A stretch of 64,000 nucleotides of DNA from the NCBI RefSeq assembly GCF_036670015.1, contig NZ_CP137636.1, positions 3,326,501 through 3,390,500 on the forward strand, written 5' to 3'. A program made the translations under genes and the position numbers. The stretch comes from Niallia sp. XMNu-256. Its GTDB lineage: Bacteria > Bacillota > Bacilli > Bacillales > Cytobacillaceae. The notes under the pieces were generated by a model. It searched no databases, was not told where the DNA came from, and saw only the letters and a program-made list of their open reading frames with translations. How positions within the stretch are numbered: the stretch's first letter is position 1; each line of letters starts with the position of its first letter. Shown here one piece after another: positions 8,265-16,553 of the stretch.

Positions 8265-9142
8265 GGTGTATTATATTTTTTATTATTCAACGAATGTTTT
8301 ATTTCCTCGAAGGTACATGTATTTTCAACCCTCAATCTTTCTTCGAAAATATTACGGACTGTTCGAATGATCGGCTGATCGTGGTCAGAACTATACAGAA
8401 ATATCTTTTTCGGTGCAATGGATAGCAAGGGTGCAATGGTATTAGAATCAATATAAATCGGGTGATTAATCAGCAATTTTCGATCGACCATTTTGGCTAA
8501 TTCGGATCGTCTTATTTCCATAAAATCTTCATCAAAAAAGGTGATTTTCTCATCCTCAAATAATAAATGGAGCCTTTCCATTTTTGGCTCACGACCAATA
8601 AGGAAATCCCTAAGCATCTGGATAAACATCTGATATTCTTGTTCCATTCGATATTCATCCAACGATAAATCTACATATTTACGAAGCTCATTTAATAATG
8701 TACGCAACCTGAAAGTCATGAATGAATCAAACGAGAAAATCTTATGTTCTTGCAACCATTGACCCATTTGGTCCATGATATAATCCTTTATACCAAATTT
8801 TGGTAAAAAAACTGCTAATTCCTCATTTTTTCCTTCTAGAACAGAATGAATGATATCAATAATCTGCTGCTGTTCCACTTCATCACGGTAATGATAATTC
8901 GTTGATAAAATTTCTTTAAACCAATCATTTAACTTTATCTTCAAGATGTATTGGCAAATCGATTCTTGGACCCACTTTATGAATCTTTCTTTTTCATCAT
9001 GAACCATACATTCAATACGAACAGCATAAGTATCTTCTTTTTGAATCATATATGATGGACTAGACTCCATGTCTAGTAATTGATTTAAAAAAGTATATAA
9101 CCTTTTGGCATCATATTTATGCTGGAATTGGATTTCAATCAA
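8261..9142 (-). CDS. ytxC: Putative sporulation protein YtxC
   Basis: A 293-residue soluble, largely helical protein matching the YtxC family in position (between thrS and dnaI) and character; B. subtilis YtxC is slightly shorter. Segments such as FMTFRLRTLLNELRKYVD and RSELAKMVDRKLLINHPIYID are family-like. The TTG start follows a GGGGGGA site. No signal peptide or catalytic motif is seen. In B. subtilis it is annotated as a sporulation protein without known mechanism. ytxB, next to it in B. subtilis, is absent here. Confidence 0.8.
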   Translation of the reverse strand: MIEIQFQHKYDAKRLYTFLNQLLDMESSPSYMIQKEDTYAVRIECMVHDEKERFIKWVQESICQYILKIKLNDWFKEILSTNYHYRDEVEQQQIIDIIHSVLEGKNEELAVFLPKFGIKDYIMDQMGQWLQEHKIFSFDSFMTFRLRTLLNELRKYVDLSLDEYRMEQEYQMFIQMLRDFLIGREPKMERLHLLFEDEKITFFDEDFMEIRRSELAKMVDRKLLINHPIYIDSNTIAPLLSIAPKKIFLYSSDHDQPIIRTVRNIFEERLRVENTCTFEEIKHSLNNKKYNTP

Positions 9143-9281
9143 CCAAATCCCCCCTTACAATTCTCTAGTAATATATATGGGGGACCTTGCCAAATTAGAA
9201 GTAAGTCATAAAAAAAAGAATCATAATTGTTCATATTAGTACCAGCCTATAATAAAACTTAATTACACTTACCATAAAAAA

Positions 9282-9303
9282 GACCGACTGCACAAAGTCA
9301 GCC
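9282..9303 (-). terminator. Terminator of nrdR-dnaB-dnaI
   Basis: Reading leftward, GGCTGACT pairs with AGTCGGTC (with G-U pairs) across a 6-nt loop, then TTTTTT. It starts three bases after the dnaI stop. Confidence 0.8.
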
Positions 9304-9305
9304 GG

Positions 9306-10244
9306 CTAATTTCTTCGATTTCTTCCATTTACATACACAGGTTCTGCTAAATATTTGATGCGCTCCATAATCCGTCGCGCTTTTAACTTTTCTTCCTCTC
9401 CGCGTTGACTATATGTTAAATGGTGCTCAAGACCATCAAAGTCCATATTGGAGGTAAATAGAGTCGGTAAATTATCAAGCATCCGATATTGCAAAATCGG
9501 ACCTAGGATTTCATCTCTTACCCAACTAGACATCGTTTCTGCCCCAATATCATCCAGCATTAATATCGGCTCTTTCTTGATCGCCTCTAATTTTTCATTT
9601 AAGGTGGAATCTCCAATTGAACTTTTTAATTCGCGAAAAAGTTCAGGTACATACACAATCATCGAGCGAATATTCTTTTGTGCTAACTCATTTGCAATGG
9701 CTCCTAATAAATAAGATTTACCTACCCCAAACTGCCCATAAAGGTATAACCCTTTTGTCGTCTGGTTTTCACTATATCGCAACACAAATCCAAGTGCCTT
9801 TCCGATTGCATCTGTTCGTTCTTTATCCGTATCCATATCATCAAAAGACGCTTTTAAAATATCTTTTGGTACATATAAACTTTGAATTAACTTTTCATTT
9901 TTTCGCTTCTCGTCATCCATAATTTTACGTGGACATTTATCATAATGTACTTCAAGCGAACCTCGTGAAACCACTAATTGAGGATGGTATCCTTTCATGA
10001 TGTTAATACATCCTTCTAAAGAGTCACATTTATTGCATTCTTTGCTTTGGTTGGAATACTCATAAAGCTTGGAGAGATTCTTTTCAATTACTTCCGGACC
10101 CAATTCTTCTTCATTTTCCGTTAGAAAGGCTTTTATCTCTGGGTCATTTAAAATTCCGTTTCTCATTTGCTGAAATCTTTTTTGAAAGTTTTCATTTCCT
10201 GCTAACCGCTTTAATGTGTCATTAATTCTTTCCAACCCATTCAC
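9306..10244 (-). CDS. dnaI: Primosomal helicase loader DnaI
   Basis: A 312-residue AAA+ ATPase that loads the replicative helicase DnaC onto DNA at oriC and at restarted forks. The N-terminal zinc-binding domain shows CNKC, a further C in LEGC and C in DKCPRK (about 68-110). The ATPase core has Walker A GQFGVGKS (about 172) and Walker B LMLDDIGAE (about 235). It sits 3 bp after dnaB, with which it acts, in the conserved nrdR-dnaB-dnaI operon. Confidence 0.96.
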   Translation of the reverse strand: MNGLERINDTLKRLAGNENFQKRFQQMRNGILNDPEIKAFLTENEEELGPEVIEKNLSKLYEYSNQSKECNKCDSLEGCINIMKGYHPQLVVSRGSLEVHYDKCPRKIMDDEKRKNEKLIQSLYVPKDILKASFDDMDTDKERTDAIGKALGFVLRYSENQTTKGLYLYGQFGVGKSYLLGAIANELAQKNIRSMIVYVPELFRELKSSIGDSTLNEKLEAIKKEPILMLDDIGAETMSSWVRDEILGPILQYRMLDNLPTLFTSNMDFDGLEHHLTYSQRGEEEKLKARRIMERIKYLAEPVYVNGRNRRN

Positions 10245-10247
10245 CTC

Positions 10248-11657
10248 CTATGATCGAATTTTTTTCAACATTGCTTCGATTTCCTGCTTCTTAAGCTCTT
10301 GATCCCCATTGTCCTTAGGTTGATTTTTCGTTTTCGCACTTTCAGATTTCTCACCATTGTTATCAAACCACTCTGGCAATCGTTCCGTTCGAATCGGCTT
10401 TTTTCTAGAATTACCTTGTTTTGGTTTATTCTTTCCTTCCGCCCATTCTAAATATTGTCGATGTTCTTGTTTCGCAAGATCCATCGCTTCAATCACGGTT
10501 TTAATATTTTTTCTCGCCCAGTGGCCGGCAATTTTTTCTACATAGTTCTTTGTAAGTTTCATATCTGTTTTTCGCAAAACATTATCTATTAACACATTTA
10601 CTACACCAGGATTTAATTGCTGGCTAAACATGACATCTTCAATAATTTTAATGTCTGCCTTTGAGGGCTCTGCCCCACCGCCAATGTCTTTTAAGTATTG
10701 CATAGGCGATGTCGTCTCAAAATAATGAATTAACTTCTCCTCTTGCGTTTCAGGCTGCTTATTAACTGTTTGATAAATAACAGGCTGTGTTTTTTCAACA
10801 AGGGACGGAAGTTGATCATAGTGTTGGTATTGATACCAATCACGAGCTGACTTTCGTAACTCTTCAATATCAATTTCATTATTTTCCGTCATGGCACTAA
10901 GAACGATATTCTTCATTTGCAAAGCATCGATTCCGTACAAAAAGGCTAGACTGCTAATAGCGTCCATAACCTTTTTATTAAAAGCTTCTTTTGAAACTAA
11001 ATTTTCATTCAGCCCAGCAAAAAGCAATTCAAAGTTAAATTCATTAGGCACTACTTTAATTTCCGTTCCTTGTCGGTGACCAATAAACTGCTCACCTTCT
11101 GAAGCATCAAGCTCTTGTTTCGTATCATCATCATAAGATAGGAGGTTTCCATGGCCAGATGTGAAAACATCTTGAAATGCTCTTGTTACATCCTCGAATT
11201 CTGAAGGATTTATTGCTTTATCACTAAAAAATCGCTTGACTCTGGCAAATTGCGCTCGACCAATTTTTCGATATAAATAAATATTAAGCATCCCATCTGA
11301 TAAGAACTGTTCAGCTGTTAACGGTGGCTGTAGTTCATAAATAAAGAGACGATGTCCCTCTCCTTGTTTAACAAAGGTCTTTAGTAGTCCGATTGCTTCT
11401 AGTTTTAAGCGCTTATCGTAGATCTCTTTTAAGTTCATATCCATGAAATTCATTAAGCTATGATGGGAATGGGAATCAGACCAGAGTCGGTTTTCCTCTA
11501 ACTCTGCCCAAAGGGTCATATACAAACTTAAACACCCTGCACCAATTAAAGGCTGATACAAAAAGGTAAGGATTTTTCGATCATAATCATGGATAAGTCC
11601 ATTGGCAGTGGCGACATAATGATCAATGGGTAATAGTTCTCGCCAATGTTGTGTCAT
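10248..11657 (-). CDS. dnaB: Replication initiation and membrane attachment protein DnaB
   Basis: A 469-residue Gram-positive DnaB (unrelated to E. coli DnaB helicase) that recruits the DnaI-DnaC loader complex to oriC and contacts the membrane. It has the family N-terminal winged-helix region (HWRELLPIDHYVA, then LTFLYQPLIGAG) and the DnaB/DnaD C-terminal domain around residues 300-400 containing ADIKIIEDVM and NYVEKIAGHW. An upstream ATG at 11696 has its site too close; the ATG at 11657, preceded by AAAGGG, matches B. subtilis. It lies between nrdR and dnaI. Confidence 0.93.
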   Translation of the reverse strand: MTQHWRELLPIDHYVATANGLIHDYDRKILTFLYQPLIGAGCLSLYMTLWAELEENRLWSDSHSHHSLMNFMDMNLKEIYDKRLKLEAIGLLKTFVKQGEGHRLFIYELQPPLTAEQFLSDGMLNIYLYRKIGRAQFARVKRFFSDKAINPSEFEDVTRAFQDVFTSGHGNLLSYDDDTKQELDASEGEQFIGHRQGTEIKVVPNEFNFELLFAGLNENLVSKEAFNKKVMDAISSLAFLYGIDALQMKNIVLSAMTENNEIDIEELRKSARDWYQYQHYDQLPSLVEKTQPVIYQTVNKQPETQEEKLIHYFETTSPMQYLKDIGGGAEPSKADIKIIEDVMFSQQLNPGVVNVLIDNVLRKTDMKLTKNYVEKIAGHWARKNIKTVIEAMDLAKQEHRQYLEWAEGKNKPKQGNSRKKPIRTERLPEWFDNNGEKSESAKTKNQPKDNGDQELKKQEIEAMLKKIRS

Positions 11658-11735
11658 GACATTTTCAACCCTTTCTATTGAACCATCATCATTCACCTGA
11701 AAAAAGAGCCAAAGAAAAATACTCTCTAGCTCTAA

Positions 11736-12194
11736 TCATTGTTCCTTTTTTATTAAATCTTTCAACTCGTCAATAAAAACATTAATATCCTTAAACTGGC
11801 GGTAGACCGATGCAAAACGAACATAGGCGACCTCATCAAGATTGGCAAGTCTGTCCATGACCATTTCACCGATGTCTTCACTTTTAATTTCTGAAATTCC
11901 TTGACTTCGAATTTCCTTCTCAATGCTCGCTGTAATATCTTCTAATTCTTTTAAGGCAACAGGCCTTTTTTCACAAGCCCTTAATAAACCTCGTAACATT
12001 TTTTCACGACTAAATTCTTCTCTTGTACCTTCTTTTTTCACGACAACGAGAGGTGATTCCTCGACCTTTTCGAAGGTCGTAAACCGATAACTACATTCTT
12101 CGCATTCTCTTCTTCGACGAATAGAACGGCCTTCGTCAACCGGACGAGAATCAACTACACGAGAATGATTATGTTGGCATGAAGGACATCTCAT
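11736..12194 (-). CDS. nrdR: Transcriptional repressor NrdR
   Basis: A 152-residue zinc-ribbon/ATP-cone repressor of ribonucleotide reductase genes. CPSC (3-6) and CEEC (31-34) form the zinc ribbon. The basic [17 protein letters not shown] lies between them and the ATP-cone follows (about 49-139). It senses nucleotide (dATP/ATP) status and binds NrdR boxes. It is the first gene of the operon with dnaB and dnaI. speD, adjacent in B. subtilis, is absent. Confidence 0.97.
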   Translation of the reverse strand: MRCPSCQHNHSRVVDSRPVDEGRSIRRRRECEECSYRFTTFEKVEESPLVVVKKEGTREEFSREKMLRGLLRACEKRPVALKELEDITASIEKEIRSQGISEIKSEDIGEMVMDRLANLDEVAYVRFASVYRQFKDINVFIDELKDLIKKEQ

Positions 12195-12310
12195 AACGAT
12201 CAGCTCCGACTTTAGTTTCCTATCTTCTATCTTATTAAAAAGATTGGGTCAGTACAAGTTATTATTAAATTATTTTCACATACCTTTAATGTTGTAAAGG
12301 AGACAAAGGA

Positions 12311-12340
12311 AAAGAGGCTACCAAATACTGGTAACCTCTT
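12311..12340 (-). terminator. Terminator of gapB
   Basis: Reading leftward, AAGAGGTTACCA pairs with TGGTAGCCTCTT, followed by TTCC. It lies 30 bases past the gapB stop. Confidence 0.8.
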
Positions 12341-12370
12341 AAGTATAAAGTAATAGATTCAATGGCAAAT

Positions 12371-13396
12371 TTAAGCTTTCACAATTGATTTTTGCATTTC
12401 TTGTACAACATATTTTGTTAAATCAACAACGCGGCAAGAATAGCCCCATTCATTGTCATACCAAGCTAGTACTTTTACTTTGTTTGAACCAATTACCATT
12501 GTAGTTAAACTATCGATAATTGCAGAATGTTCATTTGTCGTAAAGTCTATAGATACTAATGGTTCGTCAGTAATGTCTAAAATTCCTTTTAACTCACCTT
12601 GTGAAGCTTGTGCAAAAGCTTCGTTAACTTCGTCAATGGTCACATCACGTTTTAAATCTACTACTAAATCAACAAGTGATACATTTGGTGTTGGTACACG
12701 CAATGACATTCCGTGCAGTTTTCCTTCTAATTGTGGCAGCACTAATGATAGTGCCTTTGCTGCACCTGTAGAAGTTGGAATGATTGATTGACCACATGCA
12801 CGTGCTCTTCTTAAGTCTTTATGTGGATTGTCAATATTTTTTTGATCATTTGTATAAGCATGAACCGTTGTCATTAGACCATTTTCAATTCCAAACTTTT
12901 CTTCAAGAACTTTTGCGACAGGAGCTAAGCAATTGGTTGTACAAGAAGCGTTTGAAATGACATCATGTTGTTCAACATTTAATACGCTTTCATTTACACC
13001 CATTACAATCGTTACATCTTCGTTTTTCCCTGGAGCAGTTAAAATAACTTTCTTAGCTCCTGCATTTAGATGTAAAGCTGCCTTTTCGCGAGAATTAAAT
13101 TTCCCTGTTGCTTCGATGACAATATCAACGCCAAGCTCTTTCCAAGGTAACTCCTCTGGATTACGGTTGCTTAATAATTTTACTCTTTTGCCGTTTACAA
13201 CCATAGCATTCTCTTCAGCGGTAACTTCACCATTGAATTGACCATGAATGGAATCATATTTAATAAGGTGTGCAAGTGTTGATGCAGGATAACTTGCATT
13301 CACCGCTACTATTTCAAGACTATCATCAAGAATTGCTTTTCTAAATACCATCCGTCCAATTCTTCCAAATCCGTTAATTGCAATTTTCGCCTTCAT
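12371..13396 (-). CDS. gapB: NADP-dependent gluconeogenic glyceraldehyde-3-phosphate dehydrogenase GapB
   Basis: A 341-residue GAPDH with the Rossmann start INGFGRIGR and the catalytic motif SNASCTTNC (Cys about 152). The segment ASYPASTLAHLIKYDS has no acidic Asp after the second beta strand, and this region is typical of GapB, which prefers NADP and runs in the gluconeogenic direction. Its place next to coaE matches B. subtilis gapB rather than gapA. The inverted repeat over its promoter suggests CcpN-type glucose repression. Confidence 0.93.
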   Translation of the reverse strand: MKAKIAINGFGRIGRMVFRKAILDDSLEIVAVNASYPASTLAHLIKYDSIHGQFNGEVTAEENAMVVNGKRVKLLSNRNPEELPWKELGVDIVIEATGKFNSREKAALHLNAGAKKVILTAPGKNEDVTIVMGVNESVLNVEQHDVISNASCTTNCLAPVAKVLEEKFGIENGLMTTVHAYTNDQKNIDNPHKDLRRARACGQSIIPTSTGAAKALSLVLPQLEGKLHGMSLRVPTPNVSLVDLVVDLKRDVTIDEVNEAFAQASQGELKGILDITDEPLVSIDFTTNEHSAIIDSLTTMVIGSNKVKVLAWYDNEWGYSCRVVDLTKYVVQEMQKSIVKA

Positions 13397-13422
13397 TAAT
13401 CCGGCCCCTTTCCAAACTATAT

Positions 13423-13459
13423 GTTATACTTTTTGTGAATCACATGGCAATAGTATAAC
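13423..13459 (-). promoter_or_regulatory. gapB promoter with inverted repeat (CcpN-like operator)
   Basis: GTTATACT (13423-13430) and AGTATAAC (13452-13459) form a perfect 8-bp inverted repeat. On the minus strand the upstream arm contains the -10 TATACT, with TTACAT 16 bp further up as a possible -35; the other arm falls just past the start site. B. subtilis gapB is repressed by CcpN through paired sites at this place. The protein is inferred. Confidence 0.55.
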
Positions 13460-13575
13460 ACATTTAATGAGTAATGTAAGATGTCAATTGCACAAATTTA
13501 TAACTTTTTTATAATTTTATTACCTTAGTAATTTTAATAATGTTGTTTAATAGATATACAAAGAAGAAGTGCTCA

Positions 13576-14184
13576 TCACACTTCTTTTACAAATCCGAAT
13601 TGATTTAAAATCATCATTAATTGTTCCTCTGTTTGTGGGATATCTCCATTATTATCAATAATAAAGTCAGAGCGCTGCTTCTTATCTTTTAACGGCATTT
13701 GTGATCGAATTCTAGCAAGTGCCTCTGATTCCGAATATTGATTTCGTTTCATTAATCGCTCGAGTTGAACATCTTCATCTACATAGACGAGAATGATTTT
13801 ATCTACTAAACCTGTTAATTCACTTTCAAATAGAAGAGGGATATCGAGGACGACCAGCATTTCTCCATGGTTTATTGCTGTCTCTTTTTTCTCAAGCATC
13901 CTTTTCCTTACCGCTGGATGGACAATCCTATTTAGGACGTTCCTCTCTCCCTCGTTATTAAAAATAATTTCTCCGAGTTTCTTCCTGTTAATTGAGCCAT
14001 CATCAAGGAGGATTTCATTTCCAAAGTGTTGCACAATTTGATTGTAGGCATCTTCTCCAGGCTCTACTACCTGTCTAGCCTCAATATCTGCATCAATAAC
14101 GGTAATTCCTAATGATTTTAGCATATTTGAAACGGTACTTTTACCACTGGCAATCCCACCTGTTAATCCTACGATCATTGACAT
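13576..14184 (-). CDS. coaE: Dephospho-CoA kinase
   Basis: A 202-residue P-loop kinase catalysing the last step of coenzyme A synthesis, phosphorylation of the 3'-OH of dephospho-CoA. The P-loop GLTGGIASGKST is at 6-17. The CoA-domain residues VVLDIPLLFES (about 100) and the lid helix RLMKRNQYSESEA follow. It ends the polA-mutM-ytaF-coaE string, 19 bp after ytaF. Confidence 0.97.
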   Translation of the reverse strand: MSMIVGLTGGIASGKSTVSNMLKSLGITVIDADIEARQVVEPGEDAYNQIVQHFGNEILLDDGSINRKKLGEIIFNNEGERNVLNRIVHPAVRKRMLEKKETAINHGEMLVVLDIPLLFESELTGLVDKIILVYVDEDVQLERLMKRNQYSESEALARIRSQMPLKDKKQRSDFIIDNNGDIPQTEEQLMMILNQFGFVKEV

Positions 14185-14203
14185 CTCTTTTTCCTTCCTG
14201 CTT

Positions 14204-14839
14204 CTAAAATTTCCAAACTCCGATAATGATTAGTACAATCCCAGGCAAAAAAGATAGCTTTTGTAACCAAGATTTTGCAGATAATACTGCCCCTAATTTC
14301 ATTCCTGCGAATACAAGTCCTGTACTAAGGAGTGAAACTGCTAGACTTAAGTATAAAGGTGAAAATCCAAGCATGGCAGCCCCAATTCCAGCACCGAAGG
14401 AATCCAGGGAAAGTGCTAGACCTAACATGAAAGCTTCAACACCTGTGATTGTTCCAGACTTATCAAAGTCTGCTACCATCGGTTTCTTTAAGATATTGAT
14501 CACAATTCCAAGCGATTTAATTTCAAAATTAAGGATAACCTTTTCATGAGGCATAACCTCTTGCTCTTTCTCTGACCGAAAAAATTGGTAAATGACCCAG
14601 CCACCTAGACCAATGAGGATGATTCCCCCCACCTTTTCGGCAAATTCAGGGGATATTAATTGTTGTAGCAAATGCCCTAGTAACATGGCTGTGATTAACG
14701 TGACGGCCGTACAGCATGCAATAATCACAATTGACTTTATCGGGATACGCATTTTCCTTAGTCCGTAAGTAAATCCTACGCTGAAGCTGTCTAAGCTGAC
14801 AGCCAATGCTAATAAGAGTAGTGAGAATAAATGTCCCAT
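14204..14839 (-). CDS. ytaF: Sporulation membrane protein YtaF (MntP-like)
   Basis: A 211-residue membrane protein with six predicted helices in two repeats. Each repeat contains the acidic motif A-x-SLDSF (about 12-18 and 138-145), as in MntP/CadD-type transporters. The start at 14839 follows AAGGAG and matches the B. subtilis N-terminus; the longer frame to 14860 has no site. B. subtilis YtaF is a sporulation protein, and metal export is inferred only from the fold. Confidence 0.87.
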   Translation of the reverse strand: MGHLFSLLLLALAVSLDSFSVGFTYGLRKMRIPIKSIVIIACCTAVTLITAMLLGHLLQQLISPEFAEKVGGIILIGLGGWVIYQFFRSEKEQEVMPHEKVILNFEIKSLGIVINILKKPMVADFDKSGTITGVEAFMLGLALSLDSFGAGIGAAMLGFSPLYLSLAVSLLSTGLVFAGMKLGAVLSAKSWLQKLSFLPGIVLIIIGVWKF

Positions 14840-14931
14840 GAACCTGTGCTCCTTCCTCATTACAACTACAATAGTTTATGAAGAAGGCACTTCCGATGTT
14901 AATCCTATCGAATTCATCCATAAGTGTATAA

Positions 14932-15759
14932 TTATATTTTTTGACAGGCAGGGCAATAAACGGTCCCACGTCCACCAACTACCGTTCTAATTAACGGTGT
15001 TTGGCAAAGCTTGCAATCTTCCCCTTTACGTCCATACACATAATGCTCTAATTGAAACATTCCCATCTCCCCTTGGGAGTTCACATACGTTCTTACCGTA
15101 CTTCCGCCCTTATCGACTGCTTCAGTGAGAGTTTCAATAATTTTTTCGTATAGAACATGAATTTCCTCTGATGTCAGAGATTGGGAGGATCTTTCCGGAT
15201 GTATTCGAGCTTTGAACAAAGCTTCATCAACATAAATATTTCCTAATCCGACCACTACTGTTTGATCAAGCAGAGTAGATTTAATATTTCTTGTTGTTTT
15301 TGCCAACTTTTGTGCAAACTCAACTTTATCAAAGGTTTCATCTAACGGTTCTGGGCCAAGTTGTGAAAGGGGAAGTGAGGTAAACTCGTCCCCTTTCTTA
15401 AAAAGATGCATTGTTCCAAATTTACGAACGTCCTTGTAGCGCAATTCTGTCCCGTCTGTAAAGTGGAAAATAACATGTGTATGCTTTTCCACAGGGTCTT
15501 CCCCTTGATAAAGGGTATAACGTCCTTCCATTCGTAAATGGGAAACAAGGGCATAAGTTTCTGTATAAAAAACAAGAAACTTTCCTCTTCGGTTAATATC
15601 AATAATACTCTGTCCTACCAATGCATCTATGAACTGCTCCATTACTTCTGGCTTTTTGATCATTTTCGGCCAGAATACAGATACCGATTGGATTTTTTTA
15701 TTTAAGACTAATCTCTTTAATGTTCGTCGAATCGTTTCAACTTCTGGAAGCTCTGGCAA
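14932..15759 (-). CDS. mutM: Formamidopyrimidine-DNA glycosylase
   Basis: A 275-residue Fpg that excises 8-oxoguanine and nicks abasic sites. It has the N-terminal catalytic PELPEVETIRR (Pro after the initiator Met is the nucleophile), the H2TH region near NIYVDEALF, and a C-terminal zinc finger with C-x2-C (DCKLC) and C-x2-C (YCPAC). The length is normal. In B. subtilis mutM follows polA directly; here 794 bp with a 52-bp tandem repeat separate them, so transcription from polA would cross the repeat. Confidence 0.97.
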   Translation of the reverse strand: MPELPEVETIRRTLKRLVLNKKIQSVSVFWPKMIKKPEVMEQFIDALVGQSIIDINRRGKFLVFYTETYALVSHLRMEGRYTLYQGEDPVEKHTHVIFHFTDGTELRYKDVRKFGTMHLFKKGDEFTSLPLSQLGPEPLDETFDKVEFAQKLAKTTRNIKSTLLDQTVVVGLGNIYVDEALFKARIHPERSSQSLTSEEIHVLYEKIIETLTEAVDKGGSTVRTYVNSQGEMGMFQLEHYVYGRKGEDCKLCQTPLIRTVVGGRGTVYCPACQKI

Positions 15760-15807
15760 TCATAAAACCTTCTTTCAAATAACCTTAAAAGTCCAAACTA
15801 AGCTTCA

Positions 15808-16525
15808 TTCGGACAGGAGAGAGAACTTTTATGCCTCCCTGTCCGAAATTGGGCCCTGCGGACTGGATCGCGCTCATTTGTTGATTACTTGTCCGTATTT
15901 GCACCCTATTCGGACTGGATCGGGCCCGTTTGATATCTTTCTGGCCGAATCGGAACCCTGTTCGGACTGGATCGAGCCCGTTTGTTGACTTCTTGTCCGA
16001 ATCGGAACCCTATTCGGACTGGATCGTGCCCGTTTGAGGGCTTTCTGGCCGAATCGGAACCCTGTTCGGACTGGATCGGGCTCATTTGTTGACTTCCTGT
16101 CCGAATCGGAACCCTGTTCGGACTGGATCATGCTCGTTTGTTGACTTCTTGTCCGAACCGGAACCCTGTTCGGACTGGATCATGCTCGTTTGTTGACTTC
16201 TTGTCCGAACCGGAACCCTGTTCGGACTGGATCGCGCTCGTTTGTTGACTTCTTGTCCGAATTGGAACCCTGTTCGGACTGGATCGCACTCATTTGATAT
16301 CTTTCTGTCCGAATCGGAACCCTGTTCGGACTGGATCGCGCTCGTTTGATATCTTTCTGTCCGAATCGGAACCCTGTTCGGACTGGATCATGCTCGTTTG
16401 TTGACTTCTTGTCCGATATGGAACCCTGTTCGGACTGGATCGTGCTCGTTTGTTGACTTCTTGTCCGAACTCGAAACCCATTCAGGTTCTTATTCAATTC
16501 CACTTCGTTTGTCCGAATTCACCTA
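15808..16525. repeat. Tandem array of 52-bp units between polA and mutM
   Basis: Twelve consecutive units of exactly 52 bp begin at 15857, 15909, 15961, 16013, 16065, 16117, 16169, 16221, 16273, 16325, 16377 and 16429. Degenerate units lie at both ends (15808 and 16481). Each unit begins TTCGGACTGGATC and carries GTCCGAA about 33 bases later, so the ends can pair as a 7-bp stem. GTCCGAA can alternatively pair with the next unit's TTCGGAC. The middle is mosaic: GTTGACTTCTT, GATATCTTTCT or GAGGGCTTTCT. Units 16117 and 16169 are identical. Open frames of 85 and 107 codons on the minus strand follow from the lack of stops in the unit and are not considered genes. Confidence 0.95.
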
Positions 16526-16553
16526 ATAACATTTTATAAAATGTAGCATCTAT

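Noticed and set aside
15857-16480. A CRISPR array
   Set aside because: Units vary in blocks but there are no unique spacers of constant length between invariant repeats, and no cas genes are nearby; it is a simple tandem repeat.
15874-16503. Long open frames (85, 107 and 63 codons) on the minus strand within the tandem array, with recurring PVRTGFRFGQ-like peptides
   Set aside because: The 52-bp unit is not a multiple of three and lacks stops on this strand, so all frames stay open by chance; no ribosome site or start fits, and the same peptides appear in three frames.
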